A DNA stretch of 64,000 nt, taken from the NCBI RefSeq assembly GCF_020169415.1, contig NZ_JAIULG010000012.1:1-64000 (forward strand), written 5' to 3'. Each line of letters opens with the position of its first letter. The first letter of the stretch is position 1. Both the position numbers and the translations under genes were made by a program. The DNA is from Tsukamurella sp. M9C (GTDB lineage Bacteria > Actinomycetota > Actinomycetes > Mycobacteriales > Mycobacteriaceae). The notes below the pieces were generated by a model. That model searched no databases. It was given only the letters and a program-made list of their open reading frames with translations, and was not told the DNA's origin. Below, in pieces: positions 8,227-19,354 of the stretch.

Positions 8227-8841
8227 TCAGCTCCAGCCGTACTCGTCGCGCAGGCGCTGCGCGACGGACTCGAAGCGCCGCCGGTCCAGCACGGCGCCCT
8301 CGCGACGGATGCCGTCCTCCGGCACGTCGAGGACGCGGTCGAGCCGCACCCAGGAGGGCCGCTGATCGGTGTCCCAGGGGCCGGACCCGATGCCCACCCA
8401 GTCCGGATCGCCCATGTGGCGCTCCTGGCTGGACAGCATGAGCCCGAGCAGGCTGTTCACCGAGCGTCCCACCACGAGCACCGGCCGGTCCTTGCCCTGG
8501 CCGGCGTTCGGCCCCGTCGTCTCCTCGAACTCCACCCAGGTCCACACGATCTCGCCCGGGTCGGCCTGCCCGTCGAGCTGCGGGGCGTAGAAGACGCCGC
8601 GCGCCATCAGTGCGGTCGGGGTGAACGTGCGGGTCACGGGCCGGCCCGGCGTGAACTCCTTGGGCTCCGCCGGCGCCTCCAGCCCGAGCGCCTGGTTCAC
8701 GGTCTGCGTGACCACCTGGGTGATCGCGTCCCGGCCGGCGCGGACCGGGGGACTGTTCACGACCTGCGCGGCGAGGCGGGGGCCGTGCTCGCGTGCGAGC
8801 TTGGCCGCCACGGCCGCGAAGCGGGTGAAGTCGTTCGCCAT
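8227..8841 (-). CDS. PemK/MazF-like family protein without an adjacent antitoxin
   Basis: 204 residues. After about 60 N-terminal residues, the segment GVFYAPQLDGQADPGEIVWTW ... GKDRPVLVVG resembles the beta-barrel core of PemK/MazF proteins. Automated annotation of mycobacterial homologues (I recall Rv2405 next to lepA) uses this family name. It is longer than true MazF toxins (about 110 residues) and no antitoxin gene lies next to it, so a toxin role is doubtful. The ATG at 8841 is preceded by TATCCT and a 7-nt spacer on the minus strand, pointing to a leaderless mRNA; the longer open frame upstream is therefore rejected. Confidence 0.72.
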   Translation of the reverse strand: MANDFTRFAAVAAKLAREHGPRLAAQVVNSPPVRAGRDAITQVVTQTVNQALGLEAPAEPKEFTPGRPVTRTFTPTALMARGVFYAPQLDGQADPGEIVWTWVEFEETTGPNAGQGKDRPVLVVGRSVNSLLGLMLSSQERHMGDPDWVGIGSGPWDTDQRPSWVRLDRVLDVPEDGIRREGAVLDRRRFESVAQRLRDEYGWS

Positions 8842-8947
8842 ACCCCTCAGGATAAGCCCGGACCGCCGATGGTCGCTCGCGCGACGAATTCCGGCGGTCC
8901 CGCTCGTATGTACCTGTGACGACCCGTTCCGAGCACAGGAGACCGCC

Positions 8948-9559
8948 ATGACCATCCGCACCGACACCGACCTGTACGACGCCACCGTCGCCGAGCGCAC
9001 CCGGATGGCCGCGCTGCTCGCGGCCCTCACTCCGACGCAGTGGGCCGCCGCCTCGCTGTGTGCGGGCTGGCGCGTCCGCGAGGTGGTCGCGCACCTGAAC
9101 ATGACCGATACCCAGACGCAGGAGCAGTTCGGCGCCGCGCTCGCCGAGGCGGGCGGCGACATCAACGCCGCGGTCGACCGCACCGCCCGCGACGACGTCG
9201 CCCGCTACTCCGACGCCGAGCTGCTGGCGATCCAGCAGGCGCGCGTCGCGAGCCGGTGGACGCCGGGGCCCGGCGCGACGCAGGGCGCGCTCGCCCACGA
9301 GGTGATCCACGGGCTCGACATCACGGTCCCGCTGGGCCTGCCCGGCCCGGCGCCCGAGGTGCTCGCGGCGACGGTCGCCGGCTCGACCGCGGAGGGCCTC
9401 GCCTTCTTCGGCGTCGACCTCACCGGCCTGCGCCTGACCGCCGTCGACTCCGACCTGGTCCTCGGTGACGGCCCGCAGGAGATCCCGTTGCCGACGGCCA
9501 CGATCGTCCTGATCGCGACGGGCCGACGTCCGGTCCCGGACCCCGCCGTCGTGGGATGA
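8948..9559 (+). CDS. Maleylpyruvate isomerase family, mycothiol-dependent type protein
   Basis: 203 residues with the DinB-like four-helix fold of mycothiol-dependent maleylpyruvate isomerases (TIGR03083). Recognisable are LCAGWRVREVVAHLNMTD near residue 40, with the first metal-ligand His, and the later block GALAHEVIHGLDITVPLGLP with further His residues. Family members use mycothiol for thiol transfer or act in metal-dependent detoxification; the substrate is unknown. The gene follows a leader with AGGAGACC close to the ATG. Its stop overlaps the start of the sigma-factor gene (ATGA), so the two are translationally coupled. That coupling raises the possibility of a regulatory role toward the sigma factor. 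Confidence 0.8.
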   Translation: MTIRTDTDLYDATVAERTRMAALLAALTPTQWAAASLCAGWRVREVVAHLNMTDTQTQEQFGAALAEAGGDINAAVDRTARDDVARYSDAELLAIQQARVASRWTPGPGATQGALAHEVIHGLDITVPLGLPGPAPEVLAATVAGSTAEGLAFFGVDLTGLRLTAVDSDLVLGDGPQEIPLPTATIVLIATGRRPVPDPAVVG

Positions 9560-10518
9560 TCGCGGCTGTGGCGGAAGTCGACGAGGCGGTGATCGACGAG
9601 GGACTCCTCGGCGAGCTGCGCCCCGAGCTGGTCCGCTACTGCTATCGGATGATCGGCGACGGGGCGGGCGCCGAGGACGCCGCGCAGGAGGTGCTCCTGC
9701 GGCTGTGGCGTACGCGGGCGACCTACGATCCGGCGCGCGCGAGCGTGCGGACCTGGGCGTACGCGATCGCGTCCCGGTACTGCATCGACCTGCTCCGCGC
9801 CGCTCCGCGCAAGGCACTCCCGACGGACCTGTCGGAGCGGAACGGCGCGGGGGACCAGGCCTTCGCGGAGTTGCGGCCCGGCAGTTGGGTGACGCCCCTG
9901 CCGGACGCCGGCGGCGATCCGGCCGCTGCCGCCGAGCGGCACGAGACCATCCGGATGGCCTTCGTCGCGGCGCTGCAGCACCTCACGCCGTCGCAGCGCG
10001 CGGTGCTCGTCCTGCGCGACGTCTACCGGCACAGCGCCGCCGAGACCGCGTCGATGCTGGGGATCAGCGCGGCCGCGGCGCACTCGTCGCTGCAGCGCGC
10101 CCGGAAGGTGCTCGCGGGGGCGGAGCCGGCACCGTCGGACGTCCCGGCTCCCGACGTGGACCAGCGGCTGCTCGACGGTTTCGTCCGCGCCTTCGAGCGG
10201 CACGACGTGGCCGGACTCGCCGCTCTGCTCGCCGAGGACGTCGTCTTCTCCATGCCGCCCGTCGCCTTCTGGCTGCGGGGCGCCGACGACTACGCGGCGC
10301 TGTTCGGCTCGGGCGACGCCTGCGTCGGGCACCGTCTCGTCGCGACGACCGCGAACGGCTGCCCGGCGTTCGGGCAGTACGCGCCCGGCGACGAGGACGG
10401 GATGCGCCCGTTCGCCCTCGTCGTCCTCGAGTCCGACGGTGCCCGCATCACCCGGGTGACCACGTGCCTCGACCAGGCGGACCGGTTCGAGGCCTTCGGC
10501 CTCCCGGCCCGCCTGTAG
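9556..10518 (+). CDS. ECF sigma factor with C-terminal SnoaL-like domain
   Basis: 320 residues. Sigma region 2 spans about residues 20-85 (LVRYCYRMIGDGAGAEDAAQEVLLRLWR), and region 4 about 130-180 (LTPSQRAVLVLRDVYRHSAAETASMLG ... LQRARKVL). A SnoaL-like domain follows (LLDGFVRAFERHDVAGLAALL to the end). This architecture is that of the SigG/TIGR02960 type sigma factors, where the extra domain replaces or modulates an anti-sigma factor. The start ATG overlaps the stop of the isomerase-like gene. Promoters recognised by it cannot be told from the window. It ends 10 bp before the convergent betA stop. Confidence 0.87.
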   Translation: MIAAVAEVDEAVIDEGLLGELRPELVRYCYRMIGDGAGAEDAAQEVLLRLWRTRATYDPARASVRTWAYAIASRYCIDLLRAAPRKALPTDLSERNGAGDQAFAELRPGSWVTPLPDAGGDPAAAAERHETIRMAFVAALQHLTPSQRAVLVLRDVYRHSAAETASMLGISAAAAHSSLQRARKVLAGAEPAPSDVPAPDVDQRLLDGFVRAFERHDVAGLAALLAEDVVFSMPPVAFWLRGADDYAALFGSGDACVGHRLVATTANGCPAFGQYAPGDEDGMRPFALVVLESDGARITRVTTCLDQADRFEAFGLPARL

Positions 10519-10528
10519 CGGCCGAAGG

Positions 10529-12112
10529 TCAGCCGCCCGAGACGAGCTCCGCACACCGCTCGCCCACCAGCATCACGGTGATGTTGGGGTTGACCGTGGT
10601 GTGCTCGGGGAAGACGGACGCGTCCGCCACCCGCAGGCCCGCGGTGCCCTTGACCCGCAGCTCGGGGTCCACGGGCGACATCGGGTCGTCGGCCGCACCC
10701 ATGCGCACGGTCCCCACCGGGTGGTAGACGGTGTTGTGCGTGCGCCGGATGTAGTCGGCGAGCTCGGCGTCGGTCTGCGCGCCCGGGCCGGGGTACAGCT
10801 CCCGCTCGATCCAGTCCTTGAGCGGTCCCGCCTCCGCGATCTCCCGCGCCTTCCGGATGCCCGCGATCATCACCTTCATGTCATGCCCCTCGGGGTCGGT
10901 GAAGTACCGCGGGTCCACCTTGGGCTTGTCCCGGAAGTCCCGCGACCGCAGCCGGACGGTGCCGCGCGAGCGCGCGTGCGTGACGTTCGGCGTGAGGCAG
11001 AAGGTGTTCTCCGCCGTGGGGTAGCCCTGGCGCAGCGTGTGCATGTCGAAGGGCACGCTGCCGTAGTGCATCATCAGGTCCGGCCGGTCGAGGCCGTACT
11101 CGGTGGGGGTGAAGATGCCGATCTCCCACCACTGGGTCGACTCGCGCACCATCGGCTGCGAGGTCTCGAAGCCGATCACGCCCTCCGGGTGGTCCTGCAG
11201 GTGCGCGCCGACGCCGGGGGAGTCGACGAGCACGTCGACGCCGGTCTCGCGCAGGTGATCCGCGGGGCCGATCCCCGAGAGCATGAGCAGCTTCGGCGAA
11301 TCGATCGCGCCCGCGCTGACGATCACCTCGCGGCGCGCGGCCACGAACGTGGTGCGGCCGAAGGCGTTGTCCGTGATGTCCACGCCCGTCGCGCGGGGCG
11401 TTCCGCCGCTCGTGTCGAAGACGACCTTCTTCGCCCACGCGCCGGTGCGGATCGTGAGGTTCTCCCGGTCCAGCACGGGGTGCAGGTAGCTCACCGACGA
11501 GGACGAACGCGTCCCGTCGGCCCGGCGGTTGATCTGGAAGAAGCCGGCGCCGTTGGTCACCGTCGTCCCGGTGTTGAACTCGGCCCGCGGGATGCCCACC
11601 TCCTCGCAGGAATCCAGCAGGGCGACGCCGCACGGGTCCTTCGGCGGCACGGACATGATGTGCACGGGCCCGGACCGGCCGTGGTGCTCGCCGGGGGCGT
11701 CGTTGGTCTCGATCTTCGGGTACAAGCGGTACACCGAATCGGCGCCCCACCCGGCGGCGCCGTGGTCGCGCTCCCAGGAGTCCAGGTCCTCGCGCGGCGC
11801 CCAGAAGGCGATGCAGCTGTTGTGGGAACTGCAGCCGCCCAGCACCTTCGCGCGGGCGTGCCGCATGAAGGAGTTCCCGTTCTCCTGCGGCTCGATGGGG
11901 TAGTCCCAGTCGTACCCCGACTCCAGCAGCTCCATCCACCGGTCCAGTTGCAGGATCGCCTCGTCGCCCACGTCCGACGGTCCCGCCTCCAGCAGGCAGA
12001 CCGTCACCGTCGGGTCCTCCGACAGGCGCGCGGCGACCGCGGCCCCGGCCGATCCGGCACCCACCACCACGTAGTCGAAGACGTCCTCGTCCCGTGCGTC
12101 CTCAGCGCTCAC
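10529..12112 (-). CDS. betA: GMC oxidoreductase, choline dehydrogenase BetA
   Basis: 527 residues. The N-terminal FAD dinucleotide fold carries VVVGAGSAGAAVAARLSED. The GMC signatures are present: KVLGGCSSHN near residue 90, SAGAIDSPKLLMLSG in the middle, and the C-terminal catalytic His in NTVYHPVGTVRMG with the Asn in NPNITVMLVGERCAE. BetA oxidises choline to betaine aldehyde. The start is the GTG at 12110-12112, directly abutting the betB stop. It is the last gene of betT-betB-betA, which gives specific support to choline as substrate; the alternative is another alcohol dehydrogenase of the GMC family. Confidence 0.87.
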   Translation of the reverse strand: MSAEDARDEDVFDYVVVGAGSAGAAVAARLSEDPTVTVCLLEAGPSDVGDEAILQLDRWMELLESGYDWDYPIEPQENGNSFMRHARAKVLGGCSSHNSCIAFWAPREDLDSWERDHGAAGWGADSVYRLYPKIETNDAPGEHHGRSGPVHIMSVPPKDPCGVALLDSCEEVGIPRAEFNTGTTVTNGAGFFQINRRADGTRSSSSVSYLHPVLDRENLTIRTGAWAKKVVFDTSGGTPRATGVDITDNAFGRTTFVAARREVIVSAGAIDSPKLLMLSGIGPADHLRETGVDVLVDSPGVGAHLQDHPEGVIGFETSQPMVRESTQWWEIGIFTPTEYGLDRPDLMMHYGSVPFDMHTLRQGYPTAENTFCLTPNVTHARSRGTVRLRSRDFRDKPKVDPRYFTDPEGHDMKVMIAGIRKAREIAEAGPLKDWIERELYPGPGAQTDAELADYIRRTHNTVYHPVGTVRMGAADDPMSPVDPELRVKGTAGLRVADASVFPEHTTVNPNITVMLVGERCAELVSGG

Positions 12113-13627
12113 TTAGGCGTCCTTCCGCTCGGCGAACCATCCGGTCACGGACGGCCGCAGGTTCTCGTACACGTGCTTGGCCTCGAGGTACTCGCCGAGG
12201 CCGGTGGGCCCGAGCTCGCGCCCGATGCCCGATGCGCCGAATCCTCCCCACTCCGCCTGGGGGAGGTACGGGCCGAAGTCGTTGATCCAGACGGTGCCGT
12301 GCCGCAGCCGGCGCGCCACCCGCTTGGCCCGACCGCCGTCCGCCGACCACACGGCGCCCGCGAGGCCGTACTCGGTGTCATTGGCGATGGCCACGGCCTC
12401 GTCCTCGGTCGTGAAGGTTTCGACGGTGACGGTGGGCCCGAAGGCCTCGTCGTGCACGCAGGCCATCGACGGATCGCACTGGTCCAGCACCGTCGGGAGG
12501 TAGAAGAAGCCCGCGTCCAGAGAACCCGAGCCCTGGTCGCCCGTGGCGAAGGCGCCGCCCGTGCGGACCACCGCACCGTCCTCGCGGGCCTTCTCGACGT
12601 AGGCGTGCACCTTGTCGCGGTGCGCGGCGGAGATCAGCGGCCCGGTCTCGGTGCCCTCGGTGTAGGGCAGGCCCTGCCGGATGCCCTCGGCGCGGCGGAC
12701 GAGCTCGTCGACGAAGGCGTCGTGCACGGACTCCTCGACCACGAGGCGCGCGCCCGCGGAGCACACCTGGCCCGAGTGCAGGAAGGCGGCATTGAGCGCG
12801 TTGTCCACCGCGGCCGCGAGGCCTTCCGGCGTGGCGCAGGCGTCGGCGAAGATCACGTTGGGGTTCTTGCCGCCCAGCTCGAGCGCCACCTTCTTCACGG
12901 TCCCGGAGGCGTTCGCGGCGATGAGGCGGCCCGTCACGAGGCCGCCCGTGAACGATACGAGGTCGACGTCGGGATGCGTGGACAACGGCGCGCCGGCCTG
13001 CGCTCCGGCGCCGAGGACGAGGTTGGCCACGCCGTCGGGCAGGCCCACCTCCTGCAGCACCTTCATCAGCAGGATCGAGGTGTGCGGGGTGAGCTCGGAG
13101 GGCTTGAGCACGAACGTGTCCCCGGCCGCCAGCGCCGGCGCGACCTTCCACGCGGCCTGCAACAGCGGGTAGTTCCAGGGGGTGATCATCGCGCACACGC
13201 CGACCGGCTCGTAGACGATCTGCGAGGCGACGTCGGCGGAGCCGGCGTCCACGATGCGCCCGCTGTCCTGGCCGGCGAGCTTGCCGAAATAGCGGAAGCA
13301 GGCGGCGATGTCGGCCATGTCGAGCTCGGACTCGTACAGCCGCTTGCCGGTGTCGGCGGTCTCGGCGCGCGCGAACTCGTCGCGGCGGCGGTCGATCGCG
13401 TCGGCGACGCGCAGCAGCAGATCGCCGCGCTCCGCGGCGGAGGTGAGCGGCCAGGGGCCGGTGTCGAAGGCCCGACGCGCCGCGGCGATCGCGGCCTCGG
13501 TGTCGGCGGCGGTCGCCTCGTCGACGACGCCGGCCTCGGAGCCGTCGGCGGGGCAGACGATCGTGCGGGTGCCGCCGCCCTCGCTGTGGCGCCAGGCGCC
13601 GTCGATGAACAGGGTGGGTTCGGTCAT
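12113..13627 (-). CDS. betB: Betaine aldehyde dehydrogenase
   Basis: 504 residues, a standard length for the aldehyde dehydrogenase superfamily. Key elements are the NAD-binding and catalytic Glu block VALELGGKNPNVIF, the nucleophile Cys in FLHSGQVCSAGARL, and the substrate-loop region NDTEYGLAGAVWS. It oxidises betaine aldehyde to glycine betaine with NAD(P)+. The ATG at 13627 overlaps the betT stop by 4 bp, and the stop abuts betA. Operon context makes betaine aldehyde the likely substrate; sequence alone would allow other aldehydes. Confidence 0.88.
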   Translation of the reverse strand: MTEPTLFIDGAWRHSEGGGTRTIVCPADGSEAGVVDEATAADTEAAIAAARRAFDTGPWPLTSAAERGDLLLRVADAIDRRRDEFARAETADTGKRLYESELDMADIAACFRYFGKLAGQDSGRIVDAGSADVASQIVYEPVGVCAMITPWNYPLLQAAWKVAPALAAGDTFVLKPSELTPHTSILLMKVLQEVGLPDGVANLVLGAGAQAGAPLSTHPDVDLVSFTGGLVTGRLIAANASGTVKKVALELGGKNPNVIFADACATPEGLAAAVDNALNAAFLHSGQVCSAGARLVVEESVHDAFVDELVRRAEGIRQGLPYTEGTETGPLISAAHRDKVHAYVEKAREDGAVVRTGGAFATGDQGSGSLDAGFFYLPTVLDQCDPSMACVHDEAFGPTVTVETFTTEDEAVAIANDTEYGLAGAVWSADGGRAKRVARRLRHGTVWINDFGPYLPQAEWGGFGASGIGRELGPTGLGEYLEAKHVYENLRPSVTGWFAERKDA

Positions 13628-15783
13628 GCGGGTGTCCCTTCGGTTTCCGTGGACGCGTCGGCGTCGGGATCGGTGCGGGTGACGGCGGATTCGTCGTGGC
13701 CGTCGTGATGGTCGCCAGCGGCGCGCCGCAGGTGCAGGTAGCCGAGGTGTCGCTCGTACTGGTCGAGGATGTCGCCGATGATCTGCTCACGGGTGTAGCC
13801 GCCCAGCGTGTACCCCTGCGAGCCCTCGGCGAGATAGACCTCGCAGCGGAAGTAGCGGTCGTCGGAGCGCTGCGCGAGGATCGCGTAGCTCGGCGCCGGC
13901 GCCGAGACCGGCCACACGCAGTACTCGAAGTGCGGCTCGCCGGCCAGGTCGACCTTGAGCGTGGGGGAGGGGAGCGACTCACTGCGGCCGGACTCGTCGA
14001 TCGTGGCGGAGACGCCCTCGGCGGCGAATTCGGCTGCCACGTCGCGCATCGCGGGCGCCACCGAGTTCTCGAGGAAGCGCAGCGTCGCGGCGCGGCCCGG
14101 GTACTGGACCGTCGCGAGGAGCCGGCGACGCCAGCTGCCCGGCTCTCCGCCGCTGCGCCCGGCCGCGAGCGACTTCGGCAGCGCGGTGCGGTAGCTGTCG
14201 TGTTTGTAGGACTCGGTGTGCAGCGCCCGCAGCAGCGCGATGCCCACCAGGGCGAGCACGAAGGAGAAGGGCAGGCCCATGATGATGGTCGCCTTCTGCA
14301 GCGTCACGATCGATCCCTCGTTGCCGGCGAACAGCATCGCTAGCGTGAGCAGGCCGATCGCGAAGGACCAGAAGATGCGGGTGCTCCGCGCGCAGTCCGC
14401 CATCGGGTCGTCGAGCTTGCTGGTGAAGTTGCCCATCACCAGGGAGCCGGAGTCGGCGCTGGTGACGTAGAACAGCAGCCCGGTGATGGTGGCGATCGCC
14501 AGGAGCAGCGGTGCGCCGGGGTACTTCTCGAGCAGCGAGTAGAAGCCCACCTCGGGTGTCGACGCGGTGGCCTCCGCGAAGCCCTTGTCGCCGCGGGCCA
14601 CATCGAGGGCGCTGTTCCCGAACACCGAGATCCACACCAGGATGAAGCTGAACGGGACCACCAGCACGCCGAACACGAATTGGCGCAGGGTGCGGCCGCG
14701 CGAGATCCGCGCGAGGAACAGGCCCACGAACGGCGCCCACGCCACCCACCACGCCCAGAAGAACAGCGTCCACGCGTCGAGCCAGCCCGACGGGTCGTTG
14801 CCCGGGACCTCGGGGTTCACCTGGCCCCACGCGAAGGTGTCCATCGTGCGATCGAGGAAGGTCGAGACGTAGTCGCCGGTGTTCTGCACCAGGGCGTTGA
14901 GCAGGAAGTCGGACTTCCCGGCGACGAGGATGTACACCAGCATCAGGATCGCGAGGATCACGTTGAGCTCGCTGAGCCGGCGGATGCCCTTGTCGACGCC
15001 GGACGTCGCCGAGATCGTCGCGACGATGACCGACAGCACGATGAGCCCGATCTGCGCGGCCTTGCCCTGCGGTATGCCGAACAGCGTGTTGAGCCCGTAG
15101 TTGAGCTGCACGATGCCGATGCCGAGCGACGTCGCGATGCCGAAGATGGTGCCGAGCACGGCAGCCACGTCGACCGCGTCGCCGAGCCGGCCGTGCACGC
15201 GCTTGCCGAGGATCGGGTAGAGCGCCGCGCGGATCGTGAGCGGCAGGTTGTGCCGGAAGGCGAAGTACGCCAGCGCCCCGCCCATGAGGGCGTACATCGC
15301 CCAGCCGGTGATGCCGTAGTGGAAGACGGTCCACGTCACCGCCTCGCGCGCGGCGTGGTTGGTCTCCCCGGTCCCGACGGGCGGATTCATGTAGTGGCTC
15401 ACCGGCTCGGCCACGGAGAAGAACATCAGGTCGATGCCGATGCCCGCCGCGAAGAGCATCGACGTCCAGGTGAAGAGGCTGTACTCGGGGCGCGATTCCT
15501 CGGGACCGAGGCGGTAGGTGCCGTAGCGGCTCAGGCCGATGAAGACGACCACGCCGACGATGCCCGTCGCCAGGAGGAAGTACCACCAGCCGAACCAGGT
15601 GGTGATGAAGTCGACCACGCCGCTGATCACGCTCTCCGCGGTCTCGGGAGAGGCGAGTGCCCACAGGGCGAGGGCGAGGACCGAGCCCGCGGCGGCGAAG
15701 AAGACTCGGTGGTTCAAGGAGCTCGTCGGTGTCGGTGTGTTCTCTACTGGTTTCGATATTCGTGAGGATTCAGAATCACTCAT
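13624..15783 (-). CDS. betT: BCCT family choline transporter
   Basis: 719 residues. Twelve or so hydrophobic segments begin at about residue 28, and the BCCT hallmark Trp-rich segments are clear (FHYGITGWAMYALMGG and FFWAWWVAWAPFVGLFLARISRGRT). A long C-terminal cytoplasmic tail of about 190 residues (ending ETEGTPA) is typical of BetT carriers in which the tail senses osmotic stress. It should import choline with a proton or sodium ion. It leads the operon. On the minus strand a TAACGT hexamer ends 8 nt before the ATG, so a short or absent leader is possible. No betI-type repressor gene is adjacent. Confidence 0.9.
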   Translation of the reverse strand: MSDSESSRISKPVENTPTPTSSLNHRVFFAAAGSVLALALWALASPETAESVISGVVDFITTWFGWWYFLLATGIVGVVVFIGLSRYGTYRLGPEESRPEYSLFTWTSMLFAAGIGIDLMFFSVAEPVSHYMNPPVGTGETNHAAREAVTWTVFHYGITGWAMYALMGGALAYFAFRHNLPLTIRAALYPILGKRVHGRLGDAVDVAAVLGTIFGIATSLGIGIVQLNYGLNTLFGIPQGKAAQIGLIVLSVIVATISATSGVDKGIRRLSELNVILAILMLVYILVAGKSDFLLNALVQNTGDYVSTFLDRTMDTFAWGQVNPEVPGNDPSGWLDAWTLFFWAWWVAWAPFVGLFLARISRGRTLRQFVFGVLVVPFSFILVWISVFGNSALDVARGDKGFAEATASTPEVGFYSLLEKYPGAPLLLAIATITGLLFYVTSADSGSLVMGNFTSKLDDPMADCARSTRIFWSFAIGLLTLAMLFAGNEGSIVTLQKATIIMGLPFSFVLALVGIALLRALHTESYKHDSYRTALPKSLAAGRSGGEPGSWRRRLLATVQYPGRAATLRFLENSVAPAMRDVAAEFAAEGVSATIDESGRSESLPSPTLKVDLAGEPHFEYCVWPVSAPAPSYAILAQRSDDRYFRCEVYLAEGSQGYTLGGYTREQIIGDILDQYERHLGYLHLRRAAGDHHDGHDESAVTRTDPDADASTETEGTPA

Positions 15784-15849
15784 ATCGTTCGACGTTACCG
15801 TGGTGGGCGTGAAACCGGACGAGGTCGGTCATTACCCGGACGCGCCGCG

Positions 15850-16491
15850 GTGACGGTGATCCGCGCCTATCGCGCCGCCGACGCGGCCGCCCTGCGTGCT
15901 CTGTTCGTGCGCGCCGGCGCGGGCTCGCCGTCGGGGGAACTGTGGCGGCACCCGGCGTCGGAGAGGGCCGTCTACCTGGACCCCTACATCGAGCACTGCC
16001 CGGAATCGCTGTTCGTCGCCGAGCGCGACGGGGCGCTCGTCGGCTATCTCACGGGCTGCCCTCCGAGGTCGTCCCTGCCCTCGGAAGACGACCGGCTGGT
16101 CGCCGCGCTCCGTAGCCCGGCCGTGCTGCTGCGTCCGGCGACGGCGCGATTCCTCGGGCGCGCCGCGCTGGACCTCGCGACGGTGTGCCGCCGCGAACCG
16201 TCGGCCTCGGGAGAGCTGAAGGACGAGCGCTGGCCCGCCCACCTGCACATCGACGTCGCGCCGGAGGCGCGGGGGACCGGCGCGGCGTACGGACTCATGG
16301 AGGCGTGGACCGAGGCCCTGAACGGCGCCGGCTGCCACCTGCAGACGCTCGTAGAGAACGTCCGTGCGGTGCGGTTCTTCGAGCGCTGCGGGTTCGTCCC
16401 GCACGGCACCAGCCCGACGGTGCCGGGCGTGCGGTACCGCGGCGCCCGGGTCCACCAGCTCACCATGGTGCGGCCTTGTCCGGCGGCATGA
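15850..16491 (+). CDS. GNAT family N-acetyltransferase
   Basis: 213 residues. The acetyl-CoA binding motif A is LHIDVAPEARGTGAAYGLMEAW, where R/Q-x-x-G-x-G/A is represented by EARGTGAA. Motif B follows in LVENVRAVRFFERCGFVPHG. The N-terminal half (IRAYRAADAAALRALFVRAG) is the usual GNAT strand-helix start. The acceptor substrate is unknown. The GTG start at 15850 is divergent from betT with 66 bp between them. The gene ends 18 bp before the longest lepA start, so lepA may be partly cotranscribed. Confidence 0.82.
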   Translation: MTVIRAYRAADAAALRALFVRAGAGSPSGELWRHPASERAVYLDPYIEHCPESLFVAERDGALVGYLTGCPPRSSLPSEDDRLVAALRSPAVLLRPATARFLGRAALDLATVCRREPSASGELKDERWPAHLHIDVAPEARGTGAAYGLMEAWTEALNGAGCHLQTLVENVRAVRFFERCGFVPHGTSPTVPGVRYRGARVHQLTMVRPCPAA

Positions 16492-16509
16492 GAAACTGAC
16501 AGGTGACGT

Positions 16510-18408
<1,899 letters not shown>

Positions 18409-18417
18409 GGGCCGGTC

Positions 18418-19347
18418 ATGGGCGGTGGGCACGATCACGGGCCGAAGGCCCCGCTCCGCCCGGACCTGTCGAAGTACGCGCTGGTGGCGGTCGCCGCCGG
18501 CGTACTCACCATCGGGCTCAAGGTCCTCGCCTGGCGGCTGACCGGCTCGGTCGGCCTGTTGTCGGACGCCGCCGAGTCCTCGGTGAACCTCGTGGCCGCG
18601 ATCGCGGCCTACGTGGCGCTCAAGGTGGCCGCCCGGCCCGCCGACCGCGGCCACAACTTCGGGCACACCAAGGCCGAGTACTTCTCGGCGGTGCTCGAGG
18701 GCGTGATGATCGTGGTCGCGGCCGGGGTCATCATCGTCTCCGCGGTCAACCGCCTGTTCCACCCGCAGGAACTCGAGCAGGTGGGGACGGGCCTCGCGAT
18801 CTCCGTCCTGGCCACGGCCATCAACGGAGCCGTCGGCCTGTACCTGCTCCGGGTGGGCCGGGCACATCGGTCCCTGGCGCTGCAGGCCGACGGCAAGCAC
18901 CTCCTCACCGACGTCTGGACCACGGTCGGCGTGATCGCCGGCGTGCTCCTGGTGGCGCTCACCGGCTGGCTGCCGCTCGACCCGCTCATCGCCATCGCCG
19001 TCGCGGTGAACATCCTCGTCGTGGGCGTCCGCCTCGTCCTGGGCTCGGGTGCGGGCCTCATGGACGCGGCCATGCCCGACGAGGACCGGGCGCGCCTCGA
19101 CGAGGTGCTCGACCGGCACCGCGCCGACGGCATCGAGTTCCACGACGTCCGGACCCGGGAATCCGGGCACGAGCGGTTCGCGCAGATGCACATGCTGGTC
19201 CCCGGGGAGTGGACCGTGGAGCGCGCGCACGACCTGTCGGAACAGGTGGAGCAGGAACTGGCGGATCAGTTCGCGGACCTGCGCACCACGATCCACGTCG
19301 AGCCGATCGGCGATCCTCGGGCCTACGAGGACTGGCGCCTGAACTGA
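18418..19347 (+). CDS. Cation diffusion facilitator family metal transporter
   Basis: 309 residues. The N-terminus is His-rich (MGGGHDHG). Six membrane segments and the metal-site motifs LLSDAAES, HNFGHTKAEYFSA and LQADGKHLLTDVWTT are visible; the paired Asp/His residues in the second and fifth segments form the transport site. A C-terminal cytoplasmic domain with HDVRTRESGHERFAQMHMLV resembles the regulatory metal-binding domain of FieF-like exporters. It likely exports Zn or Fe(II) in exchange for protons. It starts 9 nt after lepA, suggesting cotranscription, and ends 7 bp before a convergent SRPBCC gene. Confidence 0.9.
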   Translation: MGGGHDHGPKAPLRPDLSKYALVAVAAGVLTIGLKVLAWRLTGSVGLLSDAAESSVNLVAAIAAYVALKVAARPADRGHNFGHTKAEYFSAVLEGVMIVVAAGVIIVSAVNRLFHPQELEQVGTGLAISVLATAINGAVGLYLLRVGRAHRSLALQADGKHLLTDVWTTVGVIAGVLLVALTGWLPLDPLIAIAVAVNILVVGVRLVLGSGAGLMDAAMPDEDRARLDEVLDRHRADGIEFHDVRTRESGHERFAQMHMLVPGEWTVERAHDLSEQVEQELADQFADLRTTIHVEPIGDPRAYEDWRLN

Positions 19348-19354
19348 CCCGGAG

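Noticed and set aside
8227-8841. Toxin-antitoxin module
   Set aside because: There is no small antitoxin frame next to the PemK-like gene; both neighbours encode enzymes.
10601-13708. 1035-codon plus-strand open frame
   Set aside because: It is antisense to betA and betB, whose motifs are fully intact.
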